Shown here: positions 51,885-61,293 of the stretch, in pieces | How positions within the stretch are numbered: the first letter of the stretch is position 1 | Layout: the number at the start of each line of letters is the position of its first letter | Assembly (NCBI GenBank): GCA_947493535.1 | Contig: CANLRK010000002.1 | Coordinates: 186,001-250,000 of the forward strand | Origin: an uncultured Flavobacteriaceae bacterium | GTDB taxonomy: Bacteria > Bacteroidota > Bacteroidia > Flavobacteriales > Flavobacteriaceae | DNA length: 64,000 nt | Direction of reading: 5' to 3' | The notes under the pieces: model-generated | Told to the model about the DNA's origin: nothing | Seen by the model: only the letters and a program-made list of their open reading frames with translations | Databases searched by the model: none | Program-made: the position numbers and the translations under genes

Positions 51885-51932
51885 CATATTTTATACATAC
51901 AAGTTAATTTTTAGTACAAACATACAGCACTT

Positions 51933-53042
51933 ATGAATATTGCTATTTTTACGCCAAGCCAAAACCCATATTCCGAAACCTTTATTCAAGCTCATAAAAA
52001 TTATTTAAAAGGGAAGGTGTTTTATTATTATGGCGAAGGTCAAGGAATTCAGTTGGAGGGGAAAGGGGCTTTATGTTCGTTAACAAAGCACCGTTGGTTA
52101 ATATTACAAGCTAAAGCTTTTAAATGGGCTAAAAACAAGGTGCGCGATACTAAAGTGCTAACTTCGTTAAAAGAAAATAAAATAGATGCAATACTTGTTG
52201 AGTATGGTACACATGCACACAATATACGCAGTATACTAAAAGCCTCACAGCTTCCAATAATAGTGCATTTTCATGGGTACGATGCTAGTGTGTACGATGC
52301 AGTTTCTCGCTGTAATCAATACAAAGAAGTGTTTGCTGTTGCTACTAAAATCATCGCAGTATCAACAAAAATGCAACAAATGTTGTTAGCAATTGGTTGC
52401 CCTAAACATAAACTTGTATACAATGTATATGGACCACAAAAAGAATTTGAAAGCATTCAACCTAAATTCACTAAACAGCAGTTGGTAGCTATAGGTAGAT
52501 TTACGGATAAAAAAGCACCGTATTATACGATTATGGCGTTTAAAAGTATAGCTAATAAGTTTCCTAATGCTAAACTGTTAATGGCTGGTAGTGGTACATT
52601 ACTAAATGCCTGTAAAAATTTGGTAAAACAATTTAAGTTAGAGCAACAAGTACTGTTTTTAGGGATTATTAAACCCGAAGAATATCGTAAATTATTAACA
52701 GAGTCCTTAGCTTTTGTGCAACATTCTGTTAGGGCTGATAATGGTGATATGGAAGGTACTCCGCTAGCTGTATTGGAAGCTAGTGTGGCAGGAGTTCCAG
52801 TAATTGCAACCAATCATGCGGGTATACCCGATGTGATATTGCACAACAAAACAGGCTTGTTATGTGAAGAACATGAAGTAGAAAAAATGGCTCAACATAT
52901 GCAACAGCTATTAGCAAATACAGATTTAGCAAAACAATTAGGAACAGCAGGGAAAGAACATATTTTAAGCCATTATACAGTGCAACGTCATATTGAGGTA
53001 TTAGATGAGTTAATGGAACAAGTGCACCACAATAGCAAGTAA
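51933..53042 (+). CDS. Family 4 glycosyltransferase (GT-B)
   Basis: 369 residues. An N-terminal Rossmann domain (FTPSQNPYSETFIQAHKNYL; HFHGYDAS) and a C-terminal donor-binding domain with LVAIGRFTDKKAPYYTIMAF, LLMAGSGTLL and the EX7E-type motif EGTPLAVLEASVAGVPVIA followed by HAGIPDVI. The layout fits retaining transferases that act on surface polysaccharides. It appears to be transcribed alone. Confidence 0.93.
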   Translation: MNIAIFTPSQNPYSETFIQAHKNYLKGKVFYYYGEGQGIQLEGKGALCSLTKHRWLILQAKAFKWAKNKVRDTKVLTSLKENKIDAILVEYGTHAHNIRSILKASQLPIIVHFHGYDASVYDAVSRCNQYKEVFAVATKIIAVSTKMQQMLLAIGCPKHKLVYNVYGPQKEFESIQPKFTKQQLVAIGRFTDKKAPYYTIMAFKSIANKFPNAKLLMAGSGTLLNACKNLVKQFKLEQQVLFLGIIKPEEYRKLLTESLAFVQHSVRADNGDMEGTPLAVLEASVAGVPVIATNHAGIPDVILHNKTGLLCEEHEVEKMAQHMQQLLANTDLAKQLGTAGKEHILSHYTVQRHIEVLDELMEQVHHNSK

Positions 53043-53080
53043 AAAATACATTTTATTATTTTCAAGTTTAATTTTTTACG

Positions 53081-53114
53081 TTTTAGTATATTAGCCGGAA
53101 CAAATATAAATTTG
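53081..53114 (+). promoter_or_regulatory. Promoter region of the sulfate-activation genes
   Basis: TTTTAGTATATTAGCC (53081-53096) repeats the motif at 51869, and TAAATTTG (53107-53114) matches the -7 consensus TAnnTTTG exactly, 20 bases after TTTTAG. The cysQ ATG is 12 bases further on. Confidence 0.45.
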
Positions 53115-53126
53115 TAAAACCTTAGT

Positions 53127-53933
53127 ATGAGTATTGATTTAGATAAGATGTTGTATGTAGCTATCCAAGCAGCTTTAAAAGCTGGAGAGGCTATCATGGA
53201 AGTATATGATAGTGCTGACTTCGGGATTGAAATAAAAGAAGATGCTTCTCCTTTAACTAAAGCAGATAAAAATGCCAATATGGTAATTAATGGCTTTCTT
53301 GAACCTACAAATATTCCTATAATCAGTGAAGAAAATAAAGAAATACCCTATGAAATACGTAAGCAATGGGATGAATGTTGGATTGTAGATCCTGTTGATG
53401 GTACCAAAGAATTTATAAAACGTAATGGTGAGTTTACGGTTAATATTGCATTGGTTAAAAATAAGATACCTGTTTTAGGGGTAATTTATGTGCCAGTAAG
53501 TAAAACATTATATTGGGCTAATGTTACTACACAAACTGCTCATAAAGCAATAGTAAATAAATATGAAATTACAAGAGAAGCACTAATAGCTTTGGCAAAG
53601 CCTTTACAGCCTATAAAAGAAACAACTACGATAGCCGTTGTAGGTAGCAGATCGCATATGAGTAATGAAACCTTACAGTATGTAGCACAACTAAAAGCTG
53701 AGGGTAAAGAAGTAACTATAGTATCAAAAGGAAGCTCATTAAAGTTTTGTTTAGTAGCAGAGGGAGAGGCAAATGTTTATCCGCGTTTTGCTCCAACCAT
53801 GGAATGGGATACTGCCGCAGGGCAGGCTATTTGTAGCGCAGTCGGAGTAAGTGTGATTTCTGAAGAAACAAAAGCAACATTACAATACAATAAAGAAAAC
53901 TTGTTAAACCCTTGGTTTATTTGTAAGTCATGA
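53127..53933 (+). CDS. cysQ: 3'(2'),5'-bisphosphate nucleotidase CysQ
   Basis: 268 residues of the inositol-monophosphatase fold. It hydrolyses PAP, the by-product of sulfotransferases, to AMP and phosphate and so removes product inhibition. Metal-binding motifs are EENKE, WIVDPVDGTKEFIKR and, near the C-terminus, TMEWDTAAGQAIC; SRSHMSN precedes. First gene of the PAPS module; the next gene overlaps its stop by four bases. Confidence 0.94.
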   Translation: MSIDLDKMLYVAIQAALKAGEAIMEVYDSADFGIEIKEDASPLTKADKNANMVINGFLEPTNIPIISEENKEIPYEIRKQWDECWIVDPVDGTKEFIKRNGEFTVNIALVKNKIPVLGVIYVPVSKTLYWANVTTQTAHKAIVNKYEITREALIALAKPLQPIKETTTIAVVGSRSHMSNETLQYVAQLKAEGKEVTIVSKGSSLKFCLVAEGEANVYPRFAPTMEWDTAAGQAICSAVGVSVISEETKATLQYNKENLLNPWFICKS

Positions 53934-54175
53934 AAGATACCTCACAAAAAAGACATATAGCCAAAACAATTACTTGGCGCATTATAGCTTCTGTAACAAC
54001 ATTTTGTATTGCGTATTTTTTCTTTAAAGAAGATCCGTTAGCAACGGAAAAAGCAACAGGAGTAGCTATAACAGAATCGATTATAAAAATGGGCTTATAC
54101 TACTTTCATGAACGATTCTGGTATAAATCTAATTTCGGCTTAACTTCAAGGCAAAATCAGCAAAAAGACGATTAA
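53930..54175 (+). CDS. DUF2061 small membrane protein
   Basis: 81 residues with two hydrophobic segments (about 15-32 and 44-60). The start [19 protein letters not shown] is the DUF2061 hallmark, and the [13 protein letters not shown] end is conserved too. The family is frequently encoded between cysQ and cysC; its role is unknown, perhaps in sulfate or nucleotide handling at the membrane. It overlaps cysQ by four bases and ends 2 bases before cysC. Confidence 0.9.
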   Translation: MKDTSQKRHIAKTITWRIIASVTTFCIAYFFFKEDPLATEKATGVAITESIIKMGLYYFHERFWYKSNFGLTSRQNQQKDD

Positions 54176-54177
54176 TA

Positions 54178-54780
54178 ATGGAAAAAAATATTGTTCCTGA
54201 AAAGTATAAAGTAACAGTTGCTCAAAGAAGAAGTAAAAATAAACACAACTCTCTACTAATTTGGTTTACTGGGCTGTCGGGCTCGGGTAAATCAACCATA
54301 GCAAACTTAGTGGAACAACGACTTTTTGAATTAGGAATAGCTACTTACGCCTTAGATGGCGATAATATTCGTGGCGGAATTAATAAAAACTTAAGTTTTA
54401 GCCCTGAGGATAGAACCGAAAATATTAGACGTATAGCAGAAATAGCAAGCCTAATGATAGATGCTGGCTTGGTAGTATTGGGAGCATTTATATCACCCTA
54501 CAAAAAAGATAGGGAAAACATAAAGAAAATCCTTAAAGATGCTACCTTTGTAGAGGTTTTCATAAATACTTCTGTAGAAGAGTGTGAACGAAGAGATGTA
54601 AAAGGCTTGTATAAAAAGGCTAGAGCAGGGAAAATACAGAATATGACTGGAGTTACGGCACCTTATGAAGCACCAGAAAACCCAGATATTGAAATACAAA
54701 CAGAAAAAGAAACAATTGCGCAAGCTGTAGATAAAATAGTAGCGTATATAATACCAAAATTGAAGTTAACGGATGAGTAA
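54178..54780 (+). CDS. cysC: Adenylylsulfate kinase CysC
   Basis: 200 residues. It phosphorylates APS to PAPS, the universal sulfate donor. Walker [16 protein letters not shown] (about 32-46), the APS-binding [21 protein letters not shown], and the lid region [13 protein letters not shown]. The final bases overlap cysD by eight, so translation is coupled. No PAPS reductase gene follows; this points to sulfation rather than sulfur assimilation. Confidence 0.95.
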   Translation: MEKNIVPEKYKVTVAQRRSKNKHNSLLIWFTGLSGSGKSTIANLVEQRLFELGIATYALDGDNIRGGINKNLSFSPEDRTENIRRIAEIASLMIDAGLVVLGAFISPYKKDRENIKKILKDATFVEVFINTSVEECERRDVKGLYKKARAGKIQNMTGVTAPYEAPENPDIEIQTEKETIAQAVDKIVAYIIPKLKLTDE

Positions 54781-55678
54781 GTATTATTTAAATTATTTAG
54801 ATGAATTAGAAAGTGAAGCTATTTTTGTGTTGCGAGAAGTATGGGCTCAATTCCAAAATCCTGTGATATTGTTTTCAGGAGGTAAAGACTCTATTTTGGT
54901 TACGCACTTGGCTAAAAAAGCATTTTACCCTAGTAAAATACCTTTTTCGTTAATGCATGTTGATACCGGTCATAACTTTCCAGAAACAATTCAATTTAGA
55001 GATCAGTTAATAAAAGATTTAGGGGTAAATCTTATTGTGGGCTCAGTGCAAGAGTCTATAGATCAAGGTAAAGTAGCAGAAGAAAAAGGTAAAAATGCTA
55101 CAAGAAATGCCTTGCAAATAACCACATTGTTAGATGCTATCGAATTACATAAAATAGATTGTGCTATTGGTGGCGGAAGAAGAGACGAAGAAAAAGCAAG
55201 AGCAAAAGAACGTTTTTTTTCTCATCGCGATGATTTTGGGCAGTGGGACCCTAAAAATCAACGGCCTGAGTTATGGAATATATTTAACGGAAAACATTTT
55301 GAAGGAGAACACTTTAGAGCTTTTCCAATAAGTAACTGGACTGAAATGGATGTGTGGAATTACATTAAAAGAGAAAATATTTCTATTCCTTCATTGTACT
55401 TCGCTCATCAGCGTGAGGTGGTATGGAGAAGTAATTCATGGATACCAAACTCTGAGTTCTTAATGCTGGAAGATCATGAAGAAGTAGTGACTAAAAAAAT
55501 TAGATTTAGAACATTAGGTGATATTACAATTACTGGAGGAATAGAGTCAGAAGCAGATACATTAGAAAAAATAGCACTAGAGGTTGCAGCAATGCGTCAA
55601 ACAGAACGAGGAAATAGAACAGACGATAAACGTTCAGAATCTGCTATGGAAGACAGAAAACGTCAAGGCTATTTTTAA
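54773..55678 (+). CDS. cysD: Sulfate adenylyltransferase subunit 2 CysD
   Basis: 301 residues, standard length. PP-loop ATP-pyrophosphatase fold with [31 protein letters not shown] and [15 protein letters not shown]; the conserved GRYF-type C-terminal end appears as RQGYF. With CysN it makes APS from sulfate and ATP. It lies between cysC (8-base overlap) and cysN (32-base gap). Confidence 0.96.
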   Translation: MSKYYLNYLDELESEAIFVLREVWAQFQNPVILFSGGKDSILVTHLAKKAFYPSKIPFSLMHVDTGHNFPETIQFRDQLIKDLGVNLIVGSVQESIDQGKVAEEKGKNATRNALQITTLLDAIELHKIDCAIGGGRRDEEKARAKERFFSHRDDFGQWDPKNQRPELWNIFNGKHFEGEHFRAFPISNWTEMDVWNYIKRENISIPSLYFAHQREVVWRSNSWIPNSEFLMLEDHEEVVTKKIRFRTLGDITITGGIESEADTLEKIALEVAAMRQTERGNRTDDKRSESAMEDRKRQGYF

Positions 55679-55710
55679 ATCATTTTACTAGTTTATTCAA
55701 TAAAATATAC

Positions 55711-56964
55711 ATGTTAGATAATAATCAATTATTACGTTTTACAACCGCTGGAAGTGTTGATGATGGAAAGAGTACCCTAATAGGAAGGTTGTTGTATGAT
55801 TCCAAATCAATTTTTGAAGATCAGTTAGAGGCTATAGAATCAACAAGTAAAAAGAAAGGATATGATGGAGTTGATTTAGCATTGTTTACAGATGGTTTAC
55901 GAGACGAGCGTGAGCAAGGAATAACTATTGATGTAGCTTATAGGTATTTTACAACACCAAAGCGTAAGTTTATAATAGCCGATACTCCTGGGCATATTCA
56001 ATATACACGAAATATGGTTACTGGTGCTTCCACTGCAAATGTGGCAACCATACTTATAGATGCTCGTCATGGAGTGGTAGAGCAAACAAAGCGACATACG
56101 TTTATAGCATCATTGTTACAAATACCACACATTATTGTGTGTGTAAATAAAATGGATTTGGTAGATTTCTCTGAAGAAGTGTTCACTAAAATAGTGTCAG
56201 ATTTTGAAGATATTGCTTCAAAAATGCTAGTGAAAGATGTTCGTTTTATTCCTATGAGTGCTCTCTTAGGTGATAATGTTGTACATCGTTCTGAAAATAT
56301 GAAATGGTATCAAGGGGCACCAATGCTACATACTTTAGAAACCATGCATATTAGTAGTGATGTGAATAAAGTAGATGCTCGTTTTCCAGTACAAACAGTA
56401 TTACGCCCTCAAAATGAATCTCATAGAGATTATAGAGGTTATGCTGGTAGAATGGCAAGCGGGGTGTTGCGTGTAGCTGATGAAATTACAGTTTTACCAG
56501 CTGGTTTTACTTCAAAAATTAAAAGTATTGATACCTATAAGGAAAGCTTAGAGGAAGCTTATGCACCAATGTCTGTAGCCATTACACTAGAAGATGATAT
56601 TGATATTAGTAGGGGAGATATGATTGTACGCTCAAATAATTTACCTACTGCTTCTCAAGATATTGAATTAATGTTATGTTGGTTGCACAATGCTCCAGCA
56701 AAACCTAGAGCAAAATATACAATTAAACACACTTCAAATGATCAAAAGGCAATGATTAAAGAAGTGGTGTATAAAATTGATATTGAAACACTAGAAAGAA
56801 TTACAGATGATGATACTTTGCAAATGAACAGTATTGCCAAAGTGAAAATCAGAACTACAAAACCATTGTTAGCCGATGCTTATCGTGAAAACAGAACCAC
56901 AGGGAGTGTTATCTTAGTTGATGATGCTACTAATGAAACCGTGGCAGCAGGTATGATAGTTTAG
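55711..56964 (+). CDS. cysN: Sulfate adenylyltransferase subunit 1 CysN
   Basis: 417 residues of an EF-Tu-like GTPase. It couples GTP hydrolysis to APS synthesis by CysD. G1 GSVDDGKSTLIGRLLYDS, G2 region REQGITIDVAYRYF, G3 DTPGHIQYTRNM, G4 NKMDLV, then two beta-barrel domains (about 220-417). No CysC domain is fused to it; cysC is separate. Last gene of the module; 115 bases without a gene follow. Confidence 0.96.
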   Translation: MLDNNQLLRFTTAGSVDDGKSTLIGRLLYDSKSIFEDQLEAIESTSKKKGYDGVDLALFTDGLRDEREQGITIDVAYRYFTTPKRKFIIADTPGHIQYTRNMVTGASTANVATILIDARHGVVEQTKRHTFIASLLQIPHIIVCVNKMDLVDFSEEVFTKIVSDFEDIASKMLVKDVRFIPMSALLGDNVVHRSENMKWYQGAPMLHTLETMHISSDVNKVDARFPVQTVLRPQNESHRDYRGYAGRMASGVLRVADEITVLPAGFTSKIKSIDTYKESLEEAYAPMSVAITLEDDIDISRGDMIVRSNNLPTASQDIELMLCWLHNAPAKPRAKYTIKHTSNDQKAMIKEVVYKIDIETLERITDDDTLQMNSIAKVKIRTTKPLLADAYRENRTTGSVILVDDATNETVAAGMIV

Positions 56965-57048
56965 AAAAAATAAAACTTGATTATAATTTTAAGTAACAGT
57001 TAACTAACCTTCTGTACCAACTTTTATGTCATAAAGTTGTAGTTTACT

Positions 57049-57056
57049 ATATTTAC
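57049..57056 (+). promoter_or_regulatory. Candidate -7 promoter element before the last glycan unit
   Basis: TATATTTA, one mismatch from TAnnTTTG, lies 23 bases before the ATG at 57080 in the gap after cysN. No clear -33 element is seen. Confidence 0.3.
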
Positions 57057-57079
57057 CCTTTCCAAATAAATAGTAATCT

Positions 57080-58018
57080 ATGCAAGCATTAATCTCCATT
57101 GTAATACCTGTATTTAATCGGGCTAATTTAATAGGAGAAACACTACAATCAATTCAAAAACAAAGCTATACCAATTGGGAGTGTATTGTGGTTGATGATG
57201 GTAGTACAGATGCTTCAGTTTCTGTTGTAGAAGAGTATATACACAATGATGCACGAATACGCTGTTGTCATCGCCCTAAAAGTAAACCTAAAGGAGCTAA
57301 TGCTTGTAGAAATTATGGGTTTTCATTAAGCAAAGGGGCGTATGTGAACTTTTTTGATTCGGACGATGTGATGCATCATGATAAATTAAAGCTACAAGTA
57401 GAGCAACTACAAAATAACCCAACATATTCCTTTACAGTATGTCAAACACTAGTGTTTGAAAACACTATAGAAAACACTTTAGGCTTGCGTAAAAATACTA
57501 TTTATGCCAAAGATTTTTTCAATGCTTTTGTAGCCAATCAAATAAAATGGCTTACTCAAGCTCCTTTATTTAAAGCAAGCTTTTTAAAAGAAAACGCCAT
57601 TAGTTTTGATGAAAGTTTACAACAATCTCAAGAACGAGATTTTTTTTTAAAAGTACTAGCTGTAGTTGATGATTATTTGTATAACAATACTCCTCTGGTG
57701 TATTTTAGAAAACATAGTAGTAGTATTTCCTCAGGGGTACAATCAGAAAGTAAATTATACTCTAATTTTAAAGTTAGTGTAACTACTTTGCAAAACTACA
57801 AAGCACAGTTAAACGAGCAAGCAATACACTATACTCAAAAACGTATACATAAAGTTATGTATACTGCATTATTATTACGTTATTTACGCTTGTCATTATA
57901 CATGCTATATCAAGTTGTTGTAAAAACACCAATCTATAGCTTTAACAAAAAAGTTCAATTAAGTAAAGGTGTTGTAAGTATGTTAATTTTTAAGAAAGGA
58001 GAAAGGTTTTTTAAATGA
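57080..58018 (+). CDS. Family 2 glycosyltransferase
   Basis: 312 residues. GT-A start ISIVIPVFNRANLIGETLQS, VVDDGSTDAS and the DxD-type motif FFDSDDVMHHDKL; QQSQERDFFLKVLA is the acceptor-side acidic motif. The C-terminus is basic and hydrophobic (YTALLLRYLRLSLYMLYQVV), probably attached to the inner membrane. It overlaps the next gene by four bases. First gene of the last transcription unit in the window. Confidence 0.92.
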   Translation: MQALISIVIPVFNRANLIGETLQSIQKQSYTNWECIVVDDGSTDASVSVVEEYIHNDARIRCCHRPKSKPKGANACRNYGFSLSKGAYVNFFDSDDVMHHDKLKLQVEQLQNNPTYSFTVCQTLVFENTIENTLGLRKNTIYAKDFFNAFVANQIKWLTQAPLFKASFLKENAISFDESLQQSQERDFFLKVLAVVDDYLYNNTPLVYFRKHSSSISSGVQSESKLYSNFKVSVTTLQNYKAQLNEQAIHYTQKRIHKVMYTALLLRYLRLSLYMLYQVVVKTPIYSFNKKVQLSKGVVSMLIFKKGERFFK

Positions 58019-58929
58019 ATCTATTTATTGTAGTAAGAGGAGCTAAAGAACGTACCGAAGCACTGTGTGTGCAAATAGCTAAAAAATTAGTAGGAAATGA
58101 TAATGTGGTGTTGCTAAATGAACCTTCGTTTGCTAAGGCACATATCAAATCTATGGAAATAGCAGCAAGCCTAAAAGGATATGATTATGTGATTTTTCTA
58201 GATGCAGATATACTACTTATTCAAGAAAATTTTTTAGCAACAATCAAAAAAGGATTAGCAAAGGTAAAAGACAAAAAGTTTTACATGCTAAACTACCAAA
58301 TTTTTGATAGGCAATGTAGCACACCTGTATATGGTATGCATTTGTATAATATTGAATCGTTAAAAAAGGCCTTACCCTACAAGCATATAGCCTTAGGAGC
58401 GCAACGCCCAGAAACCGCGGTGTGCGTGCAAATGGCAAAAAAAGGATATAAAACCTATATAACACCACATATTATTGGCTTTCATGGTTATGAACAGTAT
58501 TACCTAGATATGTATCGTACTGCCTATGTGCGTGGTGTAAAATACAAAGGACACTGGGATTTTTATTTGCCTACTTTTTATAAGAATAAAGATGTTCATC
58601 CGGATTATTTTTGGTGTTACTTAGGGTTGATTGACGGAATTATTAGTTACTCCCAAGGTAATAGCAATGCCTCATTGGCTAAAAAAGATTACATACGTAA
58701 TTTTGAAATACATTTGCAGAAATTAGATTTACAAGAAAAAAATGATGCAGTACAAATAACAGATGTGCCGAATTTAGCGGAGGAACTCAAAAAAATGAAC
58801 CCGCTTTATGAACAAAATAAAGGATGGTTAACCCCAGTTAAAGTTGGGATTAACGACACTAACGAAACTAAAAAATTAATAAAAAAAATATACAAACGCG
58901 TTAAAGCAAAACTGAAAGCTAAAAAATGA
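58015..58929 (+). CDS. Glycosyltransferase-like protein (GT-A type) of unclear family
   Basis: 304 residues. The segment YDYVIFLDADILLIQENFL (about 62-80) is a DxD-type metal-binding motif in a GT-A context, and YGMHLYNIESLKKALPYK follows as in family 2 relatives. The N-terminus lacks the usual VVIPxYN pattern; LFIVVRGAKERTEALCVQIA takes its place. The C-terminal third is basic and rich in Lys. I am not sure of family or function. Overlaps both neighbours by four bases. Confidence 0.65.
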   Translation: MNLFIVVRGAKERTEALCVQIAKKLVGNDNVVLLNEPSFAKAHIKSMEIAASLKGYDYVIFLDADILLIQENFLATIKKGLAKVKDKKFYMLNYQIFDRQCSTPVYGMHLYNIESLKKALPYKHIALGAQRPETAVCVQMAKKGYKTYITPHIIGFHGYEQYYLDMYRTAYVRGVKYKGHWDFYLPTFYKNKDVHPDYFWCYLGLIDGIISYSQGNSNASLAKKDYIRNFEIHLQKLDLQEKNDAVQITDVPNLAEELKKMNPLYEQNKGWLTPVKVGINDTNETKKLIKKIYKRVKAKLKAKK

Positions 58930-59876
58930 AAAATGAAAACGTATTAGTATCAGTAGTATTACCGTGTTATAATGCCGAGGCATATATTGAAAAAGCAGTA
59001 GCAAGTATCCTGCAACAAACGCATAAAAATTTAGAGCTCATTGTGGTTAATGATTGTTCTACAGACAATTCGTTACAGCTACTAAAACAAATTACAGACC
59101 CGCGGTTACTTATATGTGCTACACCTAAAAATTCAGGTTACCCAACCGCAATGAATATAGGTATTGCCCAAGCAAAAGGAAAGTATATAGCACGAATGGA
59201 CGCTGATGATATTTCTGCTTTAGACAGAATTGAAATGCAAGTTGCATTGCATGAAAAATATCCTAATTGTGCATTTGTTAGTGCTAAACGTTGTTTGTTA
59301 AGCCCTAATGGTACAGCATATACAAAAGATAAAATATTTAATGATGATTCTTTTATAAAAGAAACTTGGAATGATTTGTATAATGGTACTAGAGTTTTTA
59401 CAGACGCAGCTAGTTTAGTGTTGAAAGAAAATATTATGGCTGTGGGAGGGTATAATACATACCAACGTTCAGGAATGGACGTTGATTTATGGTTTAGAAT
59501 ATTGAACCATACAAAGTCAGAAGTATTGGTACTAAACAAGTTTTTATATTATAGAAGGTTAATACCTGAAGCAATTACTTTTTCAGTAAAAACTAATAAT
59601 AGCCTAGTTTTTGATAAAGCTTATCAAAAGCATTACAATAAAAATGTTGTTACTAAAAAGAAGGTAACAGAAAGCAAACGTTTAGAAGCTTACATTCGTT
59701 TTTTAAGCACAATAGCAATACACTGTTTGTTAGTAAGAGATTATAAAGGATTTATAGTATTCTTCAAAAAATCATTCTCCTATAAAAAGCATATCTTTAG
59801 GGCGGTTTTTTATAATATGATAAAGAAATATTATCATTTTAAAACATCAAAAACATTGCAACTAATAAATGTATAA
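58926..59876 (+). CDS. Family 2 glycosyltransferase
   Basis: 316 residues. GT-A start VSVVLPCYNAEAYIEKAVAS, VVNDCSTDNS and DxD-type motif ARMDADDISALDRI; the acceptor-side motif is YQRSGMDVDLWFRIL. The C-terminal 90 residues are strongly basic with a hydrophobic stretch (IAIHCLLVRDYKGFIVFF). It overlaps the following asparagine-synthetase-like gene by eight bases. Confidence 0.93.
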   Translation: MKNENVLVSVVLPCYNAEAYIEKAVASILQQTHKNLELIVVNDCSTDNSLQLLKQITDPRLLICATPKNSGYPTAMNIGIAQAKGKYIARMDADDISALDRIEMQVALHEKYPNCAFVSAKRCLLSPNGTAYTKDKIFNDDSFIKETWNDLYNGTRVFTDAASLVLKENIMAVGGYNTYQRSGMDVDLWFRILNHTKSEVLVLNKFLYYRRLIPEAITFSVKTNNSLVFDKAYQKHYNKNVVTKKKVTESKRLEAYIRFLSTIAIHCLLVRDYKGFIVFFKKSFSYKKHIFRAVFYNMIKKYYHFKTSKTLQLINV

Positions 59877-61290
59877 AGAAGTTAAAACCGATATAATCCC
59901 CATAAAACAATACTTTGTAAAAGTAAAGGGAGCAGCAGCAAAACTTGATAAAAAAGCACTTTGCTGTTTTGTAGCTACTGGCTTTTTCTTAGATAATGAT
60001 ACCTATTGGGAAAATTGTAAAGTTTTGCGCCCAGGGACTATAAATAAAATAGATGAGGATGGGTATTTAATTTCGTCGGAAAAATGGTTTAACTGGCACT
60101 ATGCACCTAGAGATATTTCTTTTGATGAAGCTGTAAATGAATTTACAACATTGTTTGATGCTATTAATGCAGAAGATTTAAGAGGAGAAGATATTATTTT
60201 ACCTATTTCTGGAGGTTTAGACAGCCGTTCGCAAGCAGTAAGTTTATTAGAATTACCAAATAAAAAGTCCACATTTGGCTATTCTTTTAAAGGCGGTTAT
60301 AAAGAGTCTAGTATTGCTAAACAAGTAGCTAAAATTGCTAAGTATCCTTTTCAAGAATTTGAAATAACACCTAATTATTTATGGGATAAAATTGATTTTG
60401 CTGCCCAAACCAATAAATGTTATGCTGAGTTTACGCATTGTACCCAATTAAAAGTTATCGAGGCATTTGATACAATGGGAACTAAATTTTCATTAGGCCA
60501 TTGGGGTGATGTCCTTTTTGATAAAATAACCGATAAGGAATTAAGTACAACGGAAGATTTATTAGCCTATTTAAAATCACGTTTAGTAAAACCTACAGGA
60601 ATGGAACTGGCTAAAGACTTATGGAGCTCTTGGGAGTTAGCAGGCAACTTTGAAAGTTATTTTGATGCCAGAATACTGAAGTTGCTAAACAGTATTACCA
60701 TAGATGATGTAAATGCCAAATTGCGTGCGTTTAAATCTATGTATTGGGCACCTCGATGGACATCAGTAAATTTAGCTTTTTATGGTACTAAAAAACCAAT
60801 GAGTTTACCCTACTATAATAATAAAATGTGTGAGTTTATTTGTACTGTTCCTGAAGCTTATCTGGCCGATAGAAAAATACAAATTGCTTATATTAAAAAT
60901 AAAGCTCCAAAAATAGCAAAAGTTACTTGGCAAGATAAACGTCCGTTTAATCTATATAATTACCATTTAAGTAAGTTTCCATATAATTTACCCTATAAAG
61001 TAACCAATAAATTAAAACGAGAAGTAAATGCTTTATTAGGTAGAAAGTATGTACAACGTAATTGGGAATTACAGTTTTTAGGTACCGATAATACAACAGA
61101 GTTAAAAGCCTATTTAAAAAACTCAAAAATCACACAAGTAGTAAACGCTCCTATTGTTGATGAATATATAAAAAAGTTTTATAAAGGAAACCAGAAGCAT
61201 ACTTCTCATGCTTTAAGTATGTTAATTACTATAGCTGCATTTGCCAACCATTATATAGATAATCCTGAAAAACATATAAACAACAATTAA
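59869..61290 (+). CDS. Asparagine-synthetase-like ATP-pyrophosphatase lacking an active glutaminase
   Basis: 473 residues. The AsnB synthetase domain is recognisable by the PP-loop LPISGGLDSRSQAV (about residues 116-129) and the later GHWGDVLFD. The N-terminal 110 residues look like a residual glutaminase fold, but there is no Met-Cys start, so the nucleophilic Cys2 is missing. It may use ammonia, an amine or another amidotransferase. It starts inside the preceding gene and lies 3 bases before the complete AsnB, so the two may cooperate. Confidence 0.75.
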   Translation: MYKEVKTDIIPIKQYFVKVKGAAAKLDKKALCCFVATGFFLDNDTYWENCKVLRPGTINKIDEDGYLISSEKWFNWHYAPRDISFDEAVNEFTTLFDAINAEDLRGEDIILPISGGLDSRSQAVSLLELPNKKSTFGYSFKGGYKESSIAKQVAKIAKYPFQEFEITPNYLWDKIDFAAQTNKCYAEFTHCTQLKVIEAFDTMGTKFSLGHWGDVLFDKITDKELSTTEDLLAYLKSRLVKPTGMELAKDLWSSWELAGNFESYFDARILKLLNSITIDDVNAKLRAFKSMYWAPRWTSVNLAFYGTKKPMSLPYYNNKMCEFICTVPEAYLADRKIQIAYIKNKAPKIAKVTWQDKRPFNLYNYHLSKFPYNLPYKVTNKLKREVNALLGRKYVQRNWELQFLGTDNTTELKAYLKNSKITQVVNAPIVDEYIKKFYKGNQKHTSHALSMLITIAAFANHYIDNPEKHINNN

Positions 61291-61293
61291 ATT

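Noticed and set aside
59138-59539. 133-codon open frame on the minus strand inside a glycosyltransferase gene
   Set aside because: It is antisense to conserved GT2 motifs (DADD region) and shows no independent protein signature.
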